DNA of 64,000 nucleotides from Lantana camara (taxonomy: Eukaryota; Streptophyta; Magnoliopsida; Lamiales; Verbenaceae): assembly GCA_037501455.1 (NCBI GenBank), contig CM074857.1, positions 97,435,501 through 97,499,500 on the forward strand, in the 5' to 3' direction. The notes under the pieces are model-generated. The model did no database searches and had not been told where the DNA came from. It worked only from the letters and a program-made list of their open reading frames with translations. Positions within the stretch are counted from its first letter, which is position 1. Each line of letters opens with the position of its first letter. Of the stretch, positions 56,652 through 64,000 are shown one piece after another. The position numbers and the translations under genes are program-made.

Positions 56652-57180
56652 AGCGAATTAAATCTCAGTATCCTCAGGTTTGGTTTAATTACAACACAGT
56701 CTGTTCATAATCTCATTACTTAGATAAATTAAAATGCTATTATAAAGATCTGTTACCCGTATTTTAATGGTGTGTTGCGTGTATAGTTGAAGCTATATGA
56801 ACTTGACATGTATTTTAGAGTGTTGGATGATGCAAAATCATGAAAACACTTATATAAACAGACCAACAATGGCTATAAATGACCTAATTTAAATTTAGAT
56901 AGAAATTACAAATGCATCCCTCATTGTTTTATTATGTTACAAAATGATTCCTACATTATGTTGAAATTACATGCTAGTTCCTGAGGGGAATTTGGTTAAA
57001 TAAAAAAAAAAAAATTAGCGGTAATTTTGGGGAAAAAAAATTTAGGGCTGACGGAACATTGATGGCGTTTAGGAACCTCAGGCGTAAACCATACCTCATG
57101 GATTATATGGTAATAATCGAAAGAATAAGAATTATGTTGTAATTAGACTAAACTTGAGGGTATTGAAATGTAATTCGCCA
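56652..57180. mobile_element. TIR element related in style to that at 7259
   Basis: The left end gcgaattaaatctcagtatcctcaggtttgg and the reverse complement of the right end (ggcgaattacatttcaatac, then cctcaagtttag) match, both followed by 'taattacaaca'. The interior is AT-rich and non-coding. No clean target duplication was found. Confidence 0.6.
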
Positions 57181-57409
57181 CGATAAAATATTTTGTAAGG
57201 ATTCTTGTACAACAAAATATATCATTTTGGTGGCAACAAAATATATCAATGTTATTACACAATGATACATGTTAAAACATGTTTTATACTTTTGGTGACA
57301 AAATCTTTGGCAGCAAATTGTAGGAAAAATAAAATATTCATTCTAAATAAGTTAGTTTTAACAATTATTTTTAAGGATAAATATTTTTACTATACAAACT
57401 TTTTTTTAA

Positions 57410-58440
57410 TCTAAACAAAAAAATCTTTAAAATTGCAACCTCAATTATGGTTTTTTTAACAAAATGCAACCTGCTTTCACTTATTGTTTGACACGCATAT
57501 GAAATTCCTTCCATGTGTCACACAATAAGTGGAAGGCAAAAATGCAAATTTGGTCATGTAAGTTTGCAATTTTGGCAATTTAGTCCTATTCGTTTCAAAA
57601 TTTGCAATTAAGTCTAGTAAGTTTGTAATTTTGACAATTTTGGGCCTGTTCGTTTCGAATTTCGTAATTAAGTCCTGTAAGTTCTAAAATTTTGCAATTT
57701 ATGTCCGATTTGCAGGAAAATATTTTAGTTGCCAAAATTGGCCATGTGGCTCATTTCTTTGCTGACTTGGCAGAATGACATGACAAAAGTATCTGACTTG
57801 TATAAAAAATTATTATGCATGTCGTGTATCTAATAAAAGAAAGTTTAAATAAAAAAATATAATTATATTTGAACGAAAATGTCGTGTTGTCCAGCGGAGC
57901 CTATAAGAAGGTGACTCGCTTAGACAGTTGACTCATTTTCAATAGAAAAGAATAGCCAAACCAACCTAGCTAGCTGGTCAATTTCAGAGATCTTATCGGT
58001 CAGCAAACCAGAGACGGACGACTACGGTCCCACAAAGATCTCTATGTACTTGTTCCAGTTCAGGACAAGTGAGATCTTCGGTTTGCATGTGTGGGAGCAA
58101 CTTAAAACAAAGAAGAGTCTGTCTAGGTATGAATTCAGGCATGACCCAATCCGTTTGGATTCGGACATAAATTGCAAAAATTTAGAACTTACTGAACTTA
58201 ATTGTAAAATCCGAAACGGACAGGACCAAAATTGCCAAAAATGCAAACTTACAGGACTTACATGCAAACTTTGAAACGAACAGAACTAAATTGCAAAAAT
58301 ATTACAAACTTACAGGACCAAATTTATAGTTTTGCCTAAGTGGAATCAAATTGCACTTTATTAAAAAATAATAGTTGAGGTTTTAACTTTGTTGAACGTT
58401 TTTAGTTTAGATTACAAAATTAAAAGAAATCTATAATTTA
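57410..58440. mobile_element. Long-TIR element with internally repetitive ends
   Basis: The left end has several copies of 'cctgtaagtttgcaattttgg' variants (57555-57700). The right end has the inverse ('aaattgcaaaa..ttacaggac', 58150-58330). The outermost parts also pair: 'caacctcaattatggtttttt' at 57438 with 'aataatagttgaggtttt' at 58366. Open frames on both strands near 58030-58270 are by-products of the repeats. This is a non-autonomous Mutator-like or foldback element. Confidence 0.6.
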
Positions 58441-60079
58441 GGATGGTAAAAAAAATTTCTCAAAATTTTAAAATGACTAAAGGCTTACTCATCACAATAA
58501 TAGAATTCCATGTTTTAGGAATAAAAGATTTATGTCGCATAAAATATTACTTCAGCAACAAATTATTTTGTATTTGTTCATAAAATTACAAGTGGGAGCA
58601 AAATTTAATTTGTTGTTGAAATTACTTTTAAGTTACGGAGAATTAATAAACACTCCCTGATAAGGCTCAAAATTTTTGCTAAACCTCCTGATTTGAAATT
58701 CGCCTATTTTAGATCCCCAATACACAACATCTTTTTCCTAAACCCTCTTAAACACGTAAAATTACTAAAATACCCATAATAAATTAGAAAAATAACAAGT
58801 CATATCCCATCTTCATCGTTCTCTCTTACTTCCCCAACCTCTGTACCAATGGAGTTTAGACCGAAATCTAATGTTGAAGAAGAAGAAGAAGATGAGAGAA
58901 GAGGAAGAAATCGTTGCGCTAGACGAGCGTACCTGCGTTGTTGAAGAAGAAGATGAGAGAACAAGAAGAAGTCTTTGCATCTTCCACCATACCAAAATTA
59001 ATTTCATGTATTTTCTGTAACCATTCTGATTCGATATTTTAAGTTCACATTTGTTGATAAATTTCTGCAAATTTGAGATTTTTATATATATGTGAATAAA
59101 TTTCTGCAAATTGGAGATTTCTAAATATATACTATTTGAAATTTTTATATATACTTAAAAGAATTTTATTTGCTATGAGATTTGAGATTCTCCATATATT
59201 TTTGTGAATATCCAAAGAGACTTTGAGATTTCTTGTATATATGTGAAGAAATTTTTGCGATTTGTAATTTTTGCATATATCTGAAAATTTTTACGATTTA
59301 GGAATTTCAGCATATATCTCAACAGATTTGATGTGTGCTACTAAATTTGCAATTGTTTTTGGTTGGGTAATCTGATATTGAATCTAAAATTATTAACTGT
59401 TTTAAGTATTTTAGCTATTTTGTTGAACAATGACTCTATCCATTACCTGTGTTTTGGGCATTTTATCAATTATACCGCTAATTTATTTGAGTTTTTTGCT
59501 ATGCGATTTGAAATTTCTCATATATCTAAAGAGAATTTTGCTTGAAATTTGATATTTAAGATTTTTGTAAAACAATTATTTGATATTTATGAGATTTCTG
59601 CATATATCTGTATATATTTCTGCATAAACTGACTATGAGATTTCTGCATATACGTAAAATCTCACAGTCAGTTTATGCAGAGATATATACAAATATAAAT
59701 TTGAGATATTTGAGATATATACAAATATATATATCTGAATATATTTTTGTATAAGCTAATCTGTATATATTTCTGCATAAACTTACTGTAAGATTTCTGT
59801 ATATATCTAAATATATCTCTGAACAAACTAATTATGAAATTTCTACATATATCTGAATATATTTTTCTATAAACTGACTGATTATCTGCTGCTGTATTTT
59901 TTTTCATAAATAAATTGTAATCTGTAATGATTTGTTTTCTCACAGAAAACTGAAGAGTGATCAAGGTTCTGGAGAATGCAAGACCATTTTATGATGATGA
60001 ATCAAGTTACACAATCCGTTTTTGAATTACAGTATTTTAGTTTGATATTTATGTTTTATTTTCTTCGATCCTGGTTGTG

Positions 60080-61507
60080 TAATGATGGGTTAAATATTCG
60101 TAATTAAAAGCAAACTTTATAGAGTGATGGGTTAAATATTCATAATTAAAAGCAAACTTTGCAGAGTGATAGGTTAAATATTCGTAATTAAAAGCATAAT
60201 TTGTAGAGTAATGGGTTAAATATTCTTAATTAAAAACAGACTTTGTTGAGTGATGAGTAAAAAATGCATAATTAAAGGCAGGCTTTGTCCAGTAAAAGTT
60301 TAAAAATGCGTAATTAAAGGCAGGCTTTGTCAAGTAAAATCTTAAAAATGCGTAATTAAAGACAGGATTTGTCCAGTGAAAGTTTAAAAATGCATAATTA
60401 AAGGCAAACTTTGTCTATTGAAAGGTTAAAAATGCGTAATTAAATGCAGACTTTGTCCAGTGAAAGGTTCAAAATGCGTAATAAAGACAAACTTTGTGCA
60501 GTAAAAGGTTAAAAATGTGTAATTAAAGGCAGACTTTGTCCAGTGAAATCTTAAAAATGCGTGATTAAAGGCAGACTTTGTCCAATGAAAGGTTATTAGG
60601 CAGACTTGGTCCAGTGAAACATTAAAAATGCGTAATTAAGGTCAGACTTTGTCCAGTGAAAGGTTAAAAATGTGTAATTAAAGGCAGACTTTATCCAGTA
60701 AAACGTAAAAAATGCGTAATTAAATGCAGACTTTATCGAGTGAAACGTTAAAAATGGGTAATTAAAAGCAGACTTTGTCGAGTGAAACGTTAAAAAAACA
60801 TAATTAAAGGCAGACTTTGTCCAGTGCAACGTTAAAAATGCATAATTAAATACAAACTTTGTCGAGTGAAACGTTAAAAATGCGTAATTAAAGTCAAACT
60901 TTGTCTAGTGAAACGTTAAAAATGCATAATTAAAGCCAGACTTTGTCCAGTGAAAGGTTAAAAATGCGTAATTAAAGACAGACTTTGTACGGTAAAAAGT
61001 AAAAAATGCATAATTAAATGCAGACTTTGTCCAGTGAAACGTTAAAAATGCGTAATTAAAAGCAGACTTTGTCGAGTGAAACGTTAAAAATGCGTAATTA
61101 AAGGCATTATCCAGTACAACGTTAAAAATGCGTCATTAAATGCAGATTTTGTCTAGTGAAACGTTAAAAATGCGTAATTAAAGGCAGACTTTGTCCGGTG
61201 AAACGTTAAAAATGTGTAATTAATGGCAGACTTTGTCCAGTGAAAACGTAAAAATGCGTAATTAAAGGCTGACTTTGTCCAGTAAAACGTAAAAAATGCG
61301 TAATTAAATGCAGACTTAGTCTAGTGAAACGTTAAAAATGCGTAATTAAAAGCAGACTTTATCCAGTGAAACGTTAAAAATGCTTAATTAAAGGCAGACT
61401 TTGTCAAGTAAAACGTAAAAAATGTGTAATTAAATGCAGACTTTGTCTAGTGAAACGTTAAAAATGCGTAATTAAAGACAAACTTTGTCCAGTGAAACGT
61501 TAAAAAG
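60080..61507 (+). repeat. Left array of the 42-bp repeat (about 34 units)
   Basis: The consensus is close to aaaggcagactttgtccagt followed by gaaacgttaaaaatgcgtaatt. Units vary between about 40 and 44 bases, the outermost ones (60080-60250) being the most diverged. The arrays in the two arms point in opposite directions. Confidence 0.9.
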
Positions 61508-61869
61508 TTACCATTACATGTTGTGAATCTTAATTACGTATAAATAATGATACTCAATATTGAGTTATATGTTGTGGACACTTATGTTATTCCACAATGT
61601 TATTGAATCTTAACCACAACATTACAATAATTAGACTCAAGATTTATTGAATCATGACCACAACATTACAACATTCCAATAATGATACTCAAGATTTATT
61701 GAATCATGACCACAATATTACAATAATGATACTCAAGATTTATTGAATCATTATTGTAATGTTGTGGTCAAGATTCAATAACATTATGATACTGAAGATT
61801 TAACGTTTCACTGGACAAAGTTTGTCTTTAACCACAACATTACAATAATGATACTCAAGATTTATTGAA
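61508..61869. repeat. Palindromic centre with a second tandem repeat
   Basis: A unit near 45 bases (ccacaacattacaataatga, then tactcaagatttattgaatc) occurs four times and once inverted (61741-61780). One stray 42-bp-type unit is embedded at 61801-61827. This segment forms the loop of the foldback structure. Confidence 0.8.
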
Positions 61870-63515
61870 TAATGACCACAAAGTCTGCATTTAATTACGC
61901 ATTTTTAACGTTTCACTGGACAAAGCCTGTCTTTAATTACGCATTTTTAACCTTTCAGTAGACAAAATCTGCCTTTAATTACGCATTTTTAATGTTTAAC
62001 TATACAAAGACTGTCTTTAATTATGCATTTTTAACCTTTCACTGGACAAAGTCTGCCTTTAATTATGCATTTTTAATGTTTCACTCGACAAAGACTGCCT
62101 TTAATTACGCCTTTTTAACGTCTCACTAAACAATGCCTGCCTTTAATTACACATTTTTAACGTTTTACTGGACAAAGTCTGCCTTTAATTACGTATTTTT
62201 AACGTTTCACACGACATAGTTTCCATTTAATTACGCATTTTTAACGTTTCAGTGGACAAATCCTGTCTTTAATTACGCATTTTTAACCTTTCGCTGGACA
62301 AAGTCTTCCTTTAATTATGCATTTTTAACGTTTCACTTGACAAAGTCTGCCTTTAGTTACGCATTTTTAACGTTTCACTCGACAAAGTCAACCTTTAATT
62401 ACTCATTTTTTACGTTTTACTGGACAAAGTCTGCCTTTAATTACGCATTTTTAACGTCTCACTCGACAAAGTCTACCTTTAATTATGCATTTCTAACTTT
62501 TCTCTCGACAAAGTCTATATTTAATTATGCATTTTTAACGTTGCACTGGACAAAGTCTGCCTTTAATTACACATTTTTAAAGTTTCACTCGACAAAGTCT
62601 GCCTTTAATTACGCATTTTTAACGTTGCACTGGACAAAGTCTGCCTTTAATTACGCATTTTTAACATTTCACTGGACAAAGTCTAACTTTAATTATGCAT
62701 TTTTAACGTTTTACTGGATAAAATCTGCCTGTAATTACGCATTTTTAAGCTTTCACTGGACCTATCCTGTCCTTAATTACGCATTTTTAACCTTTCACTG
62801 GACAAAGTCTTCCTTTAATTACGCATTTTTAACGTTTCCTTGACAAAGTCTGTCTTTAGTTACGCATTTTTAACGTTTCACTCGACAAAGTCTACCTTTA
62901 ATTACTCATTTTTTACGTTTTACTGGACAAAGTCTGCCTTTAATTACGCATTTTTAACGTTTCACTCGACAAAGTCTGCCTTTAATTATGCATTTTTAAC
63001 TTTTCACTCGACAAAGTCTGTATTTAATTACGCATTTTTAACGTTGCACTGGACAAAGTCTGCCTTTAATTACGCATTTTTAAAGTTTCACTCGACAAAG
63101 TTTGCCTTTAATTACGCATTTTTAACGTTGCACTGGACAAAGTCTGCCTTTAATTACGCATTTTTTACGTTTTACTGGACAAAATATACCTTTAATTACG
63201 TATTTTTAAGCTTTCACTGGACAAAGTCTGACTTTAATTACGCATTTTTAACCTTTCACTGGACAGAGTCTGCCTTTAGTTACGCATTTTTAAGATTTTA
63301 CTGGACAAAACCTGCATTTAATTACGCATTTTTAACCTTTCACTGGACAAAATCTGCCTTTAATTACCCATTTTTAAGATTTCACTGGACAAAGTCTGCA
63401 TTTAATTACGCATTTTTAACCTTTCACTGGACAAAGTCTGACTTTAATTACGCATATTTAAGATTTCACTGGACAAAGTCTGCCTTTAATTACGCATTTT
63501 TAAACTTTTACTGGT
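61870..63515 (-). repeat. Right array of the 42-bp repeat (about 39 units)
   Basis: This is the inverse of the left array. It is more regular, so that many units keep exactly 42 bases. As a result plus-strand frames stay open over 62337-62843 and 62840-63583, giving a 14-residue repeat of the type TKSAFNYAFLTFHW. I regard these frames as by-products of the repeat length being divisible by three. Confidence 0.9.
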
Positions 63516-64000
63516 CATGCATCCTCCAGAAGCTCGATCACTCTTCAATTTTCTGTAAGAAAACAAATCATTACAATAGGTGATTATAATTTATTTATGA
63601 GAACAAATACAGCAACAAATCATCAGTCAATTTATACAAAAATATATTTAGATATATGCAGAAATCCCACAATCAGTTTATGTATAGATATATTTACATA
63701 TATACAAAAATCTCACAGTCAGTTTATGCTGAAATATATATAAATTAGTTTATACAAAAATATATTCATATATATATATATCAAATATCTCAAATATATA
63801 TATTTGTATATATCTCTACATACACTGTGGGATTTTACGTATATGTAGAAATCTCAAAGTCAGATTATGCAGAAATATATACAAATATATACCGAAATTT
63901 TAGAAATCTCAAATTGGATAGAGTGATTGTTCAAACCAACTAAAATACTTAAAACAGATAATAACTTTAGATTCAACACCAGATTACCCAACTAAAAATA

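Larger units (their letters stand above)
58640..64000. mobile_element. Giant foldback element with satellite arms (right end outside the window)
   Basis: Sequence from at least 59340 to 61510 is repeated in inverted order from 61870 to the window edge. At 59355-59440 'ttgggtaatctgatattgaa' and 'ttttaagtattttag' pair with 63905-63995. 59600-59960 pairs with 63540-63720. Each arm carries a long array of a 42-bp unit next to the centre. The outer left limit near 58640 is a guess; arm identity is proven only from 59340. A long inverted repeat whose arms hold tandem repeats is the signature of foldback transposons. Confidence 0.75.

Noticed and set aside
58022..58274. Overlapping frames on both strands in the long-TIR element
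   Set aside because: They come from repeated 'aaattgcaaa' and 'ttacaggac' phrases and have no protein features.
60080..63515. CRISPR-like array
   Set aside because: Units are contiguous without unique spacers, units vary, and the host is a plant nuclear genome.
62337..63583. Two long open frames as genuine protein-coding genes
   Set aside because: They lie wholly within the 42-bp tandem array, the unit length is divisible by three, and there is no start context, intron or domain. They are listed as a repeat with a finding instead.

Overview
The window is nuclear DNA of a flowering plant, almost certainly a eudicot. It is AT-rich, its genes have GT-AG introns, and it carries a chloroplast-targeted protein gene, a LITTLE ZIPPER microprotein gene, and many nested plant transposons (Mutator-like, PIF/Harbinger, hAT, Ty1/copia). 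The sequence does not let me name a species.

Only two ordinary host genes are convincing: a four-exon gene for a Ycf49-like (DUF2499) plastid membrane protein (5303-9651, +) and a two-exon LITTLE ZIPPER gene (25413-26143, -). Nearly everything else is mobile or repetitive. By region: 1-345 is a terminal-repeat fragment. 418-4989 is a complete but decayed Mutator-like element with a perfect 9-bp target duplication, a broken mudrA and an intact GRF zinc-finger gene. 7259-8230 is a palindrome-ended element in the large third intron of the plastid gene. 12104-22499 is a 10.4-kb PIF/Harbinger element. 27015-29558 is a nest of retrotransposon LTRs, a hAT and a long-TIR element. 29890-30560 is an imperfect palindrome. 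30636-36470 holds LTR pieces and a truncated copia element. 36741-39595 is a Mutator-like element carrying a broken GRF gene, with a hAT inserted in its right terminus. 41783-43170 is another copia 3' end. 46481-56235 is a full-length degenerate copia with LTRs of about 2.2 kb, inserted in an older LTR. 56650-58440 contains two TIR elements. From about 58.6 kb to the window edge runs a giant foldback structure with inverted arrays of a 42-bp repeat.

The most interesting system is the 12104-22499 Harbinger element. It is bounded by TTA target duplications and short TIRs. It encodes an apparently intact three-exon DDE transposase and the usual Myb/SANT-like partner, and also four further small genes arranged as two divergent pairs. 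By eye these are highly diverged relatives of the Myb/SANT-like partner, sharing the W...W domain layout and an intron at the equivalent position. It carries a GRF zinc-finger/transmembrane protein gene as well. Ordinary plant Harbingers have two genes; this one appears to have seven. The second notable structure is the foldback element at the right end, whose arms are inverted 42-bp minisatellites translating as a 14-residue repeat.

All exon borders were set by eye from reading frames and GT/AG signals, and family assignments rest on motif recognition without searches.
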